Origin: an uncultured Solobacterium sp.
Lineage (GTDB): Bacteria > Bacillota_I > Bacilli_A > Erysipelotrichales > Erysipelotrichaceae
Direction of reading: 5' to 3'
Length of the DNA stretch: 64,000 nt
Assembly (NCBI GenBank): GCA_900552125.1
Contig: URYK01000002.1
Span: 1 to 64,000 of the forward strand
A program made the position numbers and the translations under genes. Below are positions 45,096 through 52,730 of the stretch, one piece after another. The notes beneath the pieces are model-generated. The model worked only from the letters and a program-made list of their open reading frames with translations, was not told where the DNA came from and ran no database searches. Numbering within the stretch: the first letter of the stretch is position 1; each line of letters starts with the position of its first letter.

Positions 45096-45187
45096 AAAAG
45101 AACCTGTACACTTCACAGGTCCTTATCTCTACTTCTTCCACAATACTATTTTAGAACATGCAATTGACAAAAAAACCGACACATTAC
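45096..45187 (-). promoter_or_regulatory. repeated promoter-attenuator module, copy B
   Basis: Near-identical to copy A, with the hairpin GGACCTGT-N7-ACAGGTTC followed by TTTTC. It precedes the 22-residue micropeptide and the 188-residue membrane protein. Confidence 0.8.
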
Positions 45188-45248
45188 AATTTTTTCATCC
45201 TTTTTAAGAAAAATAAAGAACAGCCAAAATCGACTGTTCTTTAATTAG

Positions 45249-46211
45249 TTATTCAAGAATAATTAAACCATATCTCATTGTTCCATTATTATATTTTACA
45301 GAATCTATACCGTATCGATTTACTAATCCATCATCCATCATTTTGCTTCCTGCGGCATCAGCATCTTCCCATGTATCATAAATTGCATAATAGCTAGCCA
45401 CATCTGCTGGATTATTTAATATAGCATCACACGCTTTATCTGGTTCTAAACCGCCTGGACATAATACATTGGACTGTGAATTACCTGAGTTAGATGCTGT
45501 ATTTCCTCCGCTTGAAGAACTGCCACTGTTTCCTGTGCTTCCGCTACTTCCACCACTAGAAGAAGGGGAAGCAGGCTGTTGAGTCACAGTGTTATTATTA
45601 GCTGTATCTGTGTTCGTATTGCTATTGGATGTAGTATTGCTTGTTTCTTTCTTAGCAACTTCTTTTTTCTTTTCAACTACAACCTTAAATGTTTTTTCTG
45701 AAGCATTTCCATTTACATCATATGCTAAAACTTTTACTTCATATGTACCAGCTTTTTTTGTATCAAGCTTACCTTTATCAATGTAATAGCCTGATTTTTC
45801 TACTTTCTTATCACTGTATTTCAAATCACCATCTACTGGATCCTTTACTGATTTCACATTGTCTTTCAATGTAAGTTTATCACCTGCGGTAATGGTAACT
45901 TTTTCTTTCTTCAGTTCAATCTCTGGCTTCTTCGTATCTTCTACTTTTACCTTGATTTTTTGTTCAGTTTCCTTATCACCATCCGTGAATGTGACAGTTA
46001 ATTCCTGTTCTCCAAGTTTCTTGCTATCAAATCCATCTACAGCTTTAACCTTTATATTCTCATCAGACTCTTTTGCATTGAATAGTTTGCTGTTATCTAA
46101 TTCTTCTCCGTACTCTGCTGTTACGTTTTCTGCTGTTGTAACTTCTAACTCTTGACTGCATCCTGTTAAAACGAATGCTGCTATTGCAATCAATCCTACT
46201 AATTTCTTCAT
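45249..46211 (-). CDS. lipoprotein with Ig-like domains and Ser/Gly/Asn linker
   Basis: The 320-residue protein has a signal peptide with lipobox LTGC, two Ig-like segments (about 22-95 and 95-185, the second opening with DTKKPEIELKKEK and ending with AYDVNGNASEKTFKV), a low-complexity Ser/Thr/Asn/Gly linker (195-245), and a small C-terminal domain with CPGGLEPDKACD. It is an outer-face lipoprotein of the element, perhaps an adhesin or surface-exclusion factor. ATG at 46211 fits aaggag upstream. It is driven by repeat-promoter copy C. Confidence 0.75.
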   Translation of the reverse strand: MKKLVGLIAIAAFVLTGCSQELEVTTAENVTAEYGEELDNSKLFNAKESDENIKVKAVDGFDSKKLGEQELTVTFTDGDKETEQKIKVKVEDTKKPEIELKKEKVTITAGDKLTLKDNVKSVKDPVDGDLKYSDKKVEKSGYYIDKGKLDTKKAGTYEVKVLAYDVNGNASEKTFKVVVEKKKEVAKKETSNTTSNSNTNTDTANNNTVTQQPASPSSSGGSSGSTGNSGSSSSGGNTASNSGNSQSNVLCPGGLEPDKACDAILNNPADVASYYAIYDTWEDADAAGSKMMDDGLVNRYGIDSVKYNNGTMRYGLIILE

Positions 46212-46253
46212 ATTTTTCATCTCCTTGTATGCTAACTGTTTTATTTATATTTC

Positions 46254-46313
46254 CATTTCTTCCGCGATACTATTTTAGAACATGCAATTGACAAAAAAAC
46301 CGACACATTGCAT
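46254..46313 (-). promoter_or_regulatory. repeated promoter module, copy C (no attenuator)
   Basis: The promoter half is conserved (TTGTCA, 16-base spacer, TAGTAT), but the ACCTGT/ACAGGT hairpin is missing, so the lipoprotein gene starts about 43 bases downstream without attenuation. Confidence 0.75.
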
Positions 46314-46345
46314 AATTTTATAAAATTTTTTATGACTATTATTAA

Positions 46346-46762
46346 TTAGCTTCCTGCTTTTGTAACAAAAACAGCACCTCCCATAATAACCAAAATTGCC
46401 TTTAAAATTGGATTGCTGATTGCATGGATAAGCATTATTATTAGAAAAATAGAAATCAATATTGAAATTAAATTACTAATCGCATCTTGAATTTCTAAAT
46501 CTTCATTATGAAGTATTTCTTTAAATCTAAGAGCCACCAAACTACCTTCTATTATTACCAGTAGCAAAGTATAAATAAAGTACCTAACAGGTTTTCCATC
46601 TTCATAAATTAATATATTCAAGTAATCATCCGTTGCATATTTTGATAATAATTCATTATTGAGATTATTTAGTAAAATCAAAAAAATGATTGTAATTACA
46701 AGAGTAATGATTTCCTTCCAATAACGATAAGTGATTTTCTTAATCAATTCTTTCTTATCCAT
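46346..46762 (-). CDS. small membrane protein, 138 residues, four helices
   Basis: Hydrophobic segments lie near residues 17-34, 61-79, 93-113 and 117-133; the cytoplasmic ends are basic. Not recognised. gaggaat precedes the ATG, and the gene overlaps the end of the next upstream gene by 8 bases, so the two membrane proteins form a pair. Confidence 0.6.
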   Translation of the reverse strand: MDKKELIKKITYRYWKEIITLVITIIFLILLNNLNNELLSKYATDDYLNILIYEDGKPVRYFIYTLLLVIIEGSLVALRFKEILHNEDLEIQDAISNLISILISIFLIIMLIHAISNPILKAILVIMGGAVFVTKAGS

Positions 46763-47195
46763 GTTCTTTATTCCTCTTTACTTTCAAATCTTCCATGAAC
46801 AGTTTCCTTTTATTTAGCATATATAAATTTCTGCTTAATGCATAAATAGTCCAGATTGTTATGATAATCGTTAAAATAATAATGAAAAGTGAAAGAAATT
46901 CAACTAATCTAATATAAGCACTATCAGAAATCGACTGCTTATTGATTAGGTTCTTCAGTAAATCAAAAATAATTTTCCATACGTTCGTCATAATCAATGT
47001 TATAAAGGTGATAAACACTGCTGTAAACAATACCTTTTTATGTTCATACAATGAGCATATTTCTATATATTCCATGGAAAATTCATTTTCTGGCATAGAT
47101 ATATATTTTTGGTAGTCTTCATTATACTGATGAATATGTTTTTCTCTTCTACCTTTATATGTAAGCCCATAAATATATTGCTTAACTTTATTCAT
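46755..47195 (-). CDS. small membrane protein, 146 residues, two helices
   Basis: A soluble N-terminal part of about 50 residues is followed by two membrane helices (about 55-80 and 95-118) and a basic tail. Not recognised. It is translationally coupled to the four-helix protein; such pairs in ICEs may serve immunity, exclusion or abortive infection, but no motif supports a choice. Confidence 0.6.
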   Translation of the reverse strand: MNKVKQYIYGLTYKGRREKHIHQYNEDYQKYISMPENEFSMEYIEICSLYEHKKVLFTAVFITFITLIMTNVWKIIFDLLKNLINKQSISDSAYIRLVEFLSLFIIILTIIITIWTIYALSRNLYMLNKRKLFMEDLKVKRNKEHG

Positions 47196-47306
47196 TTCTG
47201 TTCACCCTTCCTTTATTTTCTTTTACGTATCTTCTAATTGTTATACCTCAGAGAAACCTTATTCTTTTAAATGTATTTGAACCATTCAAACACGGGGTTC
47301 TCTTAT

Positions 47307-47579
47307 TTATTTGAAACTGTTCTTTAGTTCCTTACATGGAGTAAATTTCACTGCTTTACGTGCAGGAATAATGATTCTTTCTTTTGTAGCCGGATTGATT
47401 CCGTTTCTTTCCGGACGTTCTGCAATTGTAAGCTTTCCTAGACCTGTGATACTGCATTCACCATTGTTTTCTAGTTCCCAGTAAATCATTTCTACGAATG
47501 CTCCATAAGTTGCCTCCGCTTCCTTTTTGTTTAATCCTGTCATTTCTGCTAATTTATTGATTTGTTCTTTCTTTGTCAT
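47307..47579 (-). CDS. HU family DNA-binding protein
   Basis: The 90-residue protein has the HU/IHF fold pattern: helical N-terminus (MTKKEQINKLAEMTGLNKKEAEATYGAF), GLGKLTIAERPERNGINPATKE in the DNA-binding arm, and a basic C-terminus. It bends DNA and could support recombination or relaxosome assembly. aaaggat precedes the ATG. Confidence 0.9.
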   Translation of the reverse strand: MTKKEQINKLAEMTGLNKKEAEATYGAFVEMIYWELENNGECSITGLGKLTIAERPERNGINPATKERIIIPARKAVKFTPCKELKNSFK

Positions 47580-47637
47580 AATTTTTCATCCTTTCTTTTA
47601 ATTTCTATACACTACCTGGCAAGTTGCCCGGTTGCAA

Positions 47638-47958
47638 TTAACTCTGACTAAATAGGTCCTGCTGAATAGGAATGTTCAATGATCTGCATAATTTCTCAAA
47701 CAATTCCATTTTGTCCATTTCTAAATTTTCTTCCGCATCTTCTTCAGTGAAGCGTTTGGAGAATACCATCCATGTTCGAAAACAATCTTCGCATGCCCAT
47801 GATTCAAGGACGGGAATGTAATATACATCATCATTTAGTTCACAATGACAGGAATCGCATCCATGATGAGCAATTTCGTGTTCCTGCATGATTTTCAGTT
47901 CATCCTGCTCGATGCGATAAGCTATCCATCCACTAGGTAATGTTACTCTTTTTGCCAT
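47638..47958 (-). CDS. hypothetical zinc-finger-like protein, 106 residues
   Basis: Two cysteine pairs (CDSCHC near 34-39 and CEDC near 56-59) suggest a single zinc-binding site. Not recognised by family. ATG at 47958 is chosen since ggag lies 9 bases upstream; the longer frame from 47985 has no such site. Confidence 0.6.
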   Translation of the reverse strand: MAKRVTLPSGWIAYRIEQDELKIMQEHEIAHHGCDSCHCELNDDVYYIPVLESWACEDCFRTWMVFSKRFTEEDAEENLEMDKMELFEKLCRSLNIPIQQDLFSQS

Positions 47959-48010
47959 TTTTCTTATCTCCTTTGCATAGTACAATATTTCTTCATGTTG
48001 TTCATATCAG

Positions 48011-48244
48011 CTATGCCATAAGTTCATCTTTATGATGTTTCTTAGAATACACCATACCTGCCTCAAAAGCGTTCAGTAGTAGCTCTTCAGGTATTCCTAT
48101 ACTTGAAAGATGAGCTATCAATTCAGACAATGCGATCATGATATCGATCGTATTTCCATCGATGCTTGATTCCATATAAGGCTCCTCATCTTTTTGATAT
48201 ATCCTTACCATCAGTTCTGCAATCTGCTTTTGCTCATCCGCCAT
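48011..48244 (-). CDS. hypothetical small protein, 77 residues
   Basis: Not recognised. A soluble helical protein; gagg precedes the ATG, one base beyond the stop of the 48246-48497 gene. Part of the SSB-linked small-gene cluster. Confidence 0.6.
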   Translation of the reverse strand: MADEQKQIAELMVRIYQKDEEPYMESSIDGNTIDIMIALSELIAHLSSIGIPEELLLNAFEAGMVYSKKHHKDELMA

Positions 48245-48245
48245 C

Positions 48246-48497
48246 TCATTGTTCCTCTTCCGTAATCTTCACGCCTGTCTTTTCCTGAACATGTTCCATA
48301 TAGGTATCGACGTCTATATATCCCTTTGAAAGATCTTCTGCTTTCGATGTTATCTGTTTCAGGATATCAAGAATTTGTTCAGCCTGTATCCCTTGATCAT
48401 ATAGAACCTCAGTTATCGTTCCCAGATATATCTTGCTTGCAGTTTTCACCAATTTCTTTTCTCTGATTTCCTGTAGCTGTTTATCTCTTCTGCTCAT
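48246..48497 (-). CDS. hypothetical small protein, 83 residues
   Basis: Not recognised. A charged helical protein. taggagg lies about 14 bases before the ATG, a longer than usual spacing. It is the first gene after palindrome copy 7. Confidence 0.6.
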   Translation of the reverse strand: MSRRDKQLQEIREKKLVKTASKIYLGTITEVLYDQGIQAEQILDILKQITSKAEDLSKGYIDVDTYMEHVQEKTGVKITEEEQ

Positions 48498-48531
48498 AGT
48501 TTAACCCTATCCTCCTATGCTGTGTTAGGTG

Positions 48532-48551
48532 ATGTGGCAATATTGCCACAT
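48532..48551. promoter_or_regulatory. ICE palindrome copy 7 (perfect)
   Basis: ATGTGGCAATATTGCCACAT, exact over 20 bp, ending on the first base of the SSB stop codon and about 35 bases upstream of the next gene's start. Confidence 0.85.
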
Positions 48552-48955
48552 TAATTTTGATAGTCGAATCCATCATTATTCATGTAGCATTCACTACTTT
48601 CCGAAAGATCTTCTTCATTCTTACTGACTTCTGAACCTTTCTTTCCTTGGATAAATTCTACGTTCTGGATGTTTACCACTACCATTGCCTTAGCATTATC
48701 TTCAGCATCTATCCATTTATTAACCTGTGGACGACCGCTCAGAAAAATAAGGTCTCCCTTCTTTGCATATTTGATAAGAAGTTCCATTATATTTCCATTT
48801 GCTGTACAGGAATAAAAATCTGTCGGACGTTTTCCATTTTCATCTTTATATGGTCTGTCCACAGCAACCGAAAAGGAAATAAAATCAGAATTAGTTCCTT
48901 TTCTTTTTTTAAACTCAGTAGAAATTCTTCCAATCATCGTAAATCTAGCATACAT
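48551..48955 (-). CDS. ssb: single-stranded DNA-binding protein
   Basis: The 134-residue OB-fold protein has the SSB opening (MIGRISTEFKKRKG, SFSVAVDRPYKDENG), then DFYSCTANGNIMELLIKYAKKGDLIFLSGRPQV, and an acidic tail. The canonical C-terminal DDDIPF tip is missing (it ends GFDYQN), as in many ICE-borne SSBs. It protects transferred single strands. taaggagg precedes the ATG. Confidence 0.9.
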   Translation of the reverse strand: MYARFTMIGRISTEFKKRKGTNSDFISFSVAVDRPYKDENGKRPTDFYSCTANGNIMELLIKYAKKGDLIFLSGRPQVNKWIDAEDNAKAMVVVNIQNVEFIQGKKGSEVSKNEEDLSESSECYMNNDGFDYQN

Positions 48956-48957
48956 AT

Positions 48958-49440
48958 TTATACCTCCTTATTGTCTTTGAAAAATTCATCTTCCATTTTC
49001 GAAAGCCAGTCTTTTTCCTTTTTTTCACATCCCTCATCAATGAACATGTTTTCTAGTTTTTGAATCAATTCTTCTATTGTTTTGTTGAACATATTCACAT
49101 CCTGTTCATACTTTCCGGTAGTAGGAATGGTTTGTAGTTTATTGATATCTTCGTCTATTCTTTCTTTGATCGTATTTAGAGCTGCTATATATCTTATTTT
49201 TCTATAAGAATGCTGTATTTCCATTGACAGCTCTCTAAAATTCATGTCCGTCAGCTTTATCTGTAAAGCATTTTCTATCTTTAATAGTGTTTCCTTCTTT
49301 GGATGAATGGTTCTTCCTTCTTCTATGGAACGATACGTCCAAGCAGGGATATCTAACCTCTTTGCAAACTTCTTCATTCCTTCACCATACATCTCTATAC
49401 GAATTTTCCTCAAAAATTCTCCTAGTTCATTCTTGATCAT
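48958..49440 (-). CDS. XRE-like helix-turn-helix regulator
   Basis: The 160-residue protein begins with an XRE/Cro-type HTH (LGEFLRKIRIEMYGEGMKKFAKRLDIPAWTYRSIEEGR, about residues 6-43) and continues as a long helical region (about 70-150), probably a coiled-coil dimerisation or sensor domain. It is the only recognisable HTH repressor in the visible part of the element, so it is a candidate for binding the repeated palindrome or the repeated promoter. aagagagt precedes the ATG. Confidence 0.8.
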   Translation of the reverse strand: MIKNELGEFLRKIRIEMYGEGMKKFAKRLDIPAWTYRSIEEGRTIHPKKETLLKIENALQIKLTDMNFRELSMEIQHSYRKIRYIAALNTIKERIDEDINKLQTIPTTGKYEQDVNMFNKTIEELIQKLENMFIDEGCEKKEKDWLSKMEDEFFKDNKEV

Positions 49441-49444
49441 TGTT

Positions 49445-49654
49445 TCACTCTCTTCTTTTGAAGAATTGACAGCTATCCGAAATTGAGTTTTCCTCCAGCA
49501 ATCTTCCGCATGATACTCTCTTTTTTAAAAGATTGAATAGTTTATTATCATATTCTTTCTCTTTCTTGAGGTTCACTATCTGATTATTTTTTCCAATACA
49601 GGAAAATGTAGAAGAAAACACACATAGTTCGCACGTTTGTATTTCTTTCTTCAT
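49445..49654 (-). CDS. small cysteine-containing protein, 69 residues
   Basis: Contains CELC near residue 8-11 and three more cysteines (SCIG, SCGR, SCQF), so it may bind metal. Not recognised. ATG at 49654 has aaaggag 5 bases upstream. It lies between the ParA gene and the HTH regulator. Confidence 0.6.
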   Translation of the reverse strand: MKKEIQTCELCVFSSTFSCIGKNNQIVNLKKEKEYDNKLFNLLKKRVSCGRLLEENSISDSCQFFKRRE

Positions 49655-49717
49655 TTTTTCTCCTTTCATTTTATCATATGTCACATAAATTGATTATAAA
49701 TTTTATCATCAATTATG

Positions 49718-49737
49718 ATGTGACTATTAAGCCACAT
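49718..49737. promoter_or_regulatory. ICE palindrome copy 8 (degenerate)
   Basis: ATGTGACTATTAAGCCACAT keeps both outer half-sites (ATGTG and GCCACAT) of the ICE palindrome but differs at five central positions. Its place, touching the ParA stop codon, matches the other copies. Confidence 0.55.
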
Positions 49738-50636
49738 CATAATGCAAATACTTCTTCAACCAATGCCTGATATTCCTGAGCAACTCTTGACTTTAATTTC
49801 TTATCGTTTTCAAGAAGGATCTTCTGGTGAATGCTTGCTTCTTCAACCGGTTTTGCCTGATATGGTATTACGGTATCAAACATATAGGACCCAAATGCCC
49901 TCTTTAGACACTCGACCCATTTTGTATCAATATTATTCTTATTTTTCATAGTTACCAATAGCTTGATGTCAAATGGTAATGGCTCATAGCTTTCCAGCCA
50001 TTGCAGACAAGTTGTAATACTATCGTATGTACCAATCAGACCGCCTCTATTGATTTTTATAGGAATGATGATGATATCTCCTTCCTTATAACAAGCTGAC
50101 ATAGAATTATAAGTTAAAGCATTTTCAAAAGGCTGATTATCCACAATGATGTAGTCATATTCTTCCTCAATTTCCTTTATCGCTCTTCTAAGCCTGTTAG
50201 CAGGATTCATTTGAGACTTCAGTTCAATATCTGCTGTTGATAGATCATTATTTGATGGGATAACATGCAATCCATTTATTCTTGTCGGCAATATTGCATC
50301 TTTGATACTGCATTCCTGCAGGATGACCTTTTTTATATCATAATCCAGTGTTGACTGTTTAACAAAATTTCCTAATGCCTGATATCCGCTCATGAAGGAA
50401 TTCAATCCAGAATCAATCAGCTTTTCAAAATCAGATAAGAAATCCTCCGCACCCTGCTGATTTAATTTCTGTTCTCTTCCTAATAAGATATCCGATAGAT
50501 TGCTCTGAGGGTCAAAATCTATTGCTAGGACCTTCTTTCCTTTCATTGCTAAACCATAAGATAAGTTTAATGATGTTTCTGATTTACCAGCTCCGCCTTT
50601 TTTTGCCTGTATAGATATTACTTTTGCTTTACACAT
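49737..50636 (-). CDS. parA: ParA/Soj-type ATPase
   Basis: The 299-residue protein has the deviant Walker A KKGGAGKSETS (about residues 12-22), FDPQSNLSDIL as the A' region and YIIVDNQPF as the Walker B region. With ParB it would segregate the excised, circular element or keep it stable. A GCGG hairpin abuts its aaggagg ribosome-binding site. The partner ParB-like gene lies two genes upstream. Confidence 0.9.
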   Translation of the reverse strand: MCKAKVISIQAKKGGAGKSETSLNLSYGLAMKGKKVLAIDFDPQSNLSDILLGREQKLNQQGAEDFLSDFEKLIDSGLNSFMSGYQALGNFVKQSTLDYDIKKVILQECSIKDAILPTRINGLHVIPSNNDLSTADIELKSQMNPANRLRRAIKEIEEEYDYIIVDNQPFENALTYNSMSACYKEGDIIIIPIKINRGGLIGTYDSITTCLQWLESYEPLPFDIKLLVTMKNKNNIDTKWVECLKRAFGSYMFDTVIPYQAKPVEEASIHQKILLENDKKLKSRVAQEYQALVEEVFAL

Positions 50637-50644
50637 TTTTATTT

Positions 50645-50676
50645 CCTCCTTGCGGTTCTACCGCTTATTCTCTAAA
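50645..50676 (-). promoter_or_regulatory. ribosome-binding-site hairpin leader, parA copy
   Basis: On the minus strand agagaataa is followed by GCGGT-aga-ACCGC (50652-50664) directly abutting AAGGAGG (50645-50651). The same arrangement recurs ahead of the genes at 61753 and 63283. Confidence 0.65.
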
Positions 50677-50902
50677 AATTCAATCTTTCCATTGCTTTTG
50701 CATAATGCAGCTTTACTGCACATTTACCTTTTTCGGTTTCCTTGCCGAAGAAGTTTACACGTTGCCCCCGATATAGATTTCTTCTTCCTTTTTCTAGGAT
50801 ATCCTTAAAGTGGATAAAATAGCTTTCATTATCATCCCCATGAATGAAGCCATATCCTCGTTCTTCTTTCCACCAGATCACTGTTCCTCTTATTCTTTGC
50901 AT
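50672..50902 (-). CDS. cold-shock-domain-like RNA-binding protein
   Basis: The 76-residue protein has the cold-shock motifs: GYGFIHGDD as RNP1 (about 17-25) and SYFIHFKDI as RNP2 (about 27-35). It would bind single-stranded RNA or DNA, possibly acting as chaperone or antiterminator on the structured leaders of this element. It lies between parB-like and parA genes. ggag precedes the ATG. Confidence 0.82.
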   Translation of the reverse strand: MQRIRGTVIWWKEERGYGFIHGDDNESYFIHFKDILEKGRRNLYRGQRVNFFGKETEKGKCAVKLHYAKAMERLNF

Positions 50903-50918
50903 TTCATCGCTCCTTTCG

Positions 50919-51644
50919 CTAAAAATTAATCAGATCTTCCATATCCAAAGTTTTCAGCAGTTCGCGCAGTTCTTCTATATCATCATATGGAAGCTTGATG
51001 CTATCCTTTGTGATGTTGATCCGCACATTATATAGTTCCTTCGCACGTTTAGAAATATCTTTGAATTTTGATTTCATCTCAATTTCTGCAGGAACCTTAG
51101 CTTTTTCTTCTTTTACTGTTTGTTCGGTTTCCTCTTTTAGATAATTCTGTATCATTCGTGGAGATAATCCGATCTTTTCTGCCATCCAATCTCGTTTCCT
51201 GCCTTCCGGTTTTTTTCCTTCAGCAACAAGAGTATCCCAGCATCTCTGCAATGCAGCGACTTCTTTCTTACGAAGCTCTTTTGATTTGTTTCGCTGATTA
51301 TTAGCAGAAATAATACGTAAGATCTCATCAGTTTCATTTTCCGGCTTCTTTATGACCTTTGCATAGAAGAGACCATCTCCAGTACCATCATCGAAATTCT
51401 TCTTGGTTGCCTTAAAGCGTCTTTCTCCAGCTAGAAGGGTATAGCTTTTTCCATCATCTAATTTTTCAGCATAGACGACTCCATTTGCATCCATTCCGTC
51501 CTTTTTTAAAATTTTTGCCATGGATTCTACATAGTAGTCTTCATCCTCTTCATCGTGGTAAAAGTTGAATCGATTTACTCGTATTTCATCGACATGAATC
51601 TTCCTATACGATTGTCCGTCGGACATTAGATTTATCAATCCCAT
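50919..51644 (-). CDS. parB: ParB/Spo0J-like DNA-binding protein
   Basis: The 241-residue protein has a ParB N-terminal nuclease-like fold (YTLLAGERRFKATKKN near residues 68-83), a central HTH region (WMAEKIGLSPRMIQNYLKEE near 147-166) and a C-terminal dimerisation part. It is the partner of ParA and should bind parS-like palindromes; the repeated palindrome of this element is a candidate target. gaggaag precedes the ATG, inside the preceding gene's end (41-base overlap). Confidence 0.88.
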   Translation of the reverse strand: MGLINLMSDGQSYRKIHVDEIRVNRFNFYHDEEDEDYYVESMAKILKKDGMDANGVVYAEKLDDGKSYTLLAGERRFKATKKNFDDGTGDGLFYAKVIKKPENETDEILRIISANNQRNKSKELRKKEVAALQRCWDTLVAEGKKPEGRKRDWMAEKIGLSPRMIQNYLKEETEQTVKEEKAKVPAEIEMKSKFKDISKRAKELYNVRINITKDSIKLPYDDIEELRELLKTLDMEDLINF

Positions 51645-51882
51645 GCAATTCTTCCTCCAATCTCTCTACATCTTCTTCATAGATCTTAAGCAGAGTACCT
51701 AAGATCAGTTCACCTTCTTTTTTGGTCAATATGACATTTTCCCAGGCACCCGAAGCATTCTTTCCTGAGAAATTATACAGAACCTTACCTTTGAGAGAAT
51801 TCAAAGTAGCAATTTTTTGCCTCCTGTCCTTTAATTGAATTTCCTTCATATAAAATTCTACATCTGTCATTTCCTCGTTCAT
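51604..51882 (-). CDS. hypothetical small protein ahead of parB, 92 residues
   Basis: Not recognised. Acidic and helical at both ends with a beta-type middle (KGKVLYNFSGKNASGAWENVILTKKE). gaggtgatgac precedes the ATG. It overlaps parB and is the first gene behind structured RNA copy 1. Confidence 0.65.
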   Translation of the reverse strand: MNEEMTDVEFYMKEIQLKDRRQKIATLNSLKGKVLYNFSGKNASGAWENVILTKKEGELILGTLLKIYEEDVERLEEELHGIDKSNVRRTIV

Positions 51883-51919
51883 GTCATCACCTCACTTGAC
51901 CTCTGTCACCTTTAATAGC

Positions 51920-51991
51920 TCATCCGTGAACGTCAGTCAAAGGCGAACCTGGTTCGTACATTTTACCTTTGACTGTTAAGAGAACGGATGA
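51920..51991 (-). ncRNA. structured leader RNA element, copy 1
   Basis: An outer 8-bp stem (tcatccgt/acggatga) encloses a perfect 10-bp stem (cagtcaaagg 51934-51943, cctttgactg 51966-51975), and inside it a cgaacc-a-ggttcg hairpin. It is in the 5' leader of the gene starting at 51882. Copies 2 and 3 keep the pairing with changed bases. Confidence 0.7.
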
Positions 51992-52032
51992 TACAGTTAA
52001 ATAAAATTGGAAGTAGAATAAAGATAAGGATT

Positions 52033-52055
52033 GCGAGCGACTCCCCGTCGCTCGC
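52033..52055. terminator. GC-rich hairpin after the 45-residue protein gene
   Basis: A perfect 9-bp stem (gcgagcgac 52033-52041, gtcgctcgc 52047-52055) with a 5-base loop, 8 bases after the stop. It lacks a clear T run, so termination may be partial. Confidence 0.55.
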
Positions 52056-52063
52056 CGCGATTT

Positions 52064-52201
52064 TTATTTTTGTATAAACTTTAACTCTTCAATTTCATTG
52101 CTCAGCTGAACGATGATATTTTCAAGTTTTTTTCTCCTGATTCGATATCCTGCTGAAAATCCTACGAGCAAGGAAACTATAATGATCAAAAATGTCTGCA
52201 T
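52064..52201 (-). CDS. 45-residue single-pass membrane protein
   Basis: The peptide has one membrane helix (about residues 2-18, FLIIIVSLLVGFSAGY) then RIRRKK and an amphipathic C-terminal helix ending FIQK. aaaggtgat lies before the ATG. It is directly behind promoter-attenuator copy D, so it is probably expressed. Topology is that of small regulatory or holin/toxin-like membrane peptides; no family recognised. Confidence 0.6.
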   Translation of the reverse strand: MQTFLIIIVSLLVGFSAGYRIRRKKLENIIVQLSNEIEELKFIQK

Positions 52202-52221
52202 GCTATCATCACCTTTCTAAA

Positions 52222-52313
52222 AAAAGAACCTGTACACTTCACAGGTCCTTATCTCTATTTCTTCCACGATACTATTTTAGAACATGCAATTGACAAAAAA
52301 ACCGACACATTGC
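52222..52313 (-). promoter_or_regulatory. repeated promoter-attenuator module, copy D
   Basis: Same layout as copy A (TTGTCA, 16-base spacer, TAGTAT, hairpin GGACCTGT/ACAGGTTC plus a T run). It drives the 45-residue membrane protein gene. Confidence 0.8.
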
Positions 52314-52315
52314 TT

Positions 52316-52658
52316 TTTTTTGGTCTTTTTAAGAGTTCATGTTATTCAATCGTCTATCTCATATATTTTATCTGATCCTTATTGAATATTTCTTTCAAAA
52401 ATAGATTTTTATCATGTGATTCACCAACTAATATCATTTATTTCTTTTTCTAGCAGAATTCTTTCTTTATACTGTATTGCTAAAAAACTTGCATAGGAAA
52501 ATAAAATATAAAAGATAGCAGTAAATAATATGATTTATATAACTGATATTTCTAAAGAAAAATATAGGTAACTACACTTTCTTAATCTATCTTATTTAAA
52601 AAATCAAAGACGAAAGTACAATTATACAAAAGAATTCCATATGCTAATCACAGGAAAA
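52316..52658. other. AT-rich intergenic region
   Basis: No supported gene. A minus-strand reading of about 38 codons near 52430-52545 (ending KERILLEKEINDISW) resembles a membrane helix with a charged tail but lacks an ATG; it may be a decayed relative of the 45-residue gene. Confidence 0.35.
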
Positions 52659-52686
52659 GGGAAGCTTGATTCTCGTCAAACTTCCC
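52655..52686 (-). terminator. terminator of the surface-fibre operon
   Basis: A stem gggaag (52659-52664) with cttccc (52681-52686), strengthened by ttga/tcaa inside, is followed by TTTTCC on the minus strand, 45 bases after the last gene of the operon. Confidence 0.65.
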
Positions 52687-52730
52687 ATAAAATATTTCAG
52701 AACGACAAAATAATTAGTATTTAACACTTA

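Noticed and set aside
50281..50300. Another GGCAATATTGC core resembling the ICE palindrome
   Set aside because: It lies inside parA codons (AILPTR), matches only the central 11 bases and is not at a gene border, so chance is likely.
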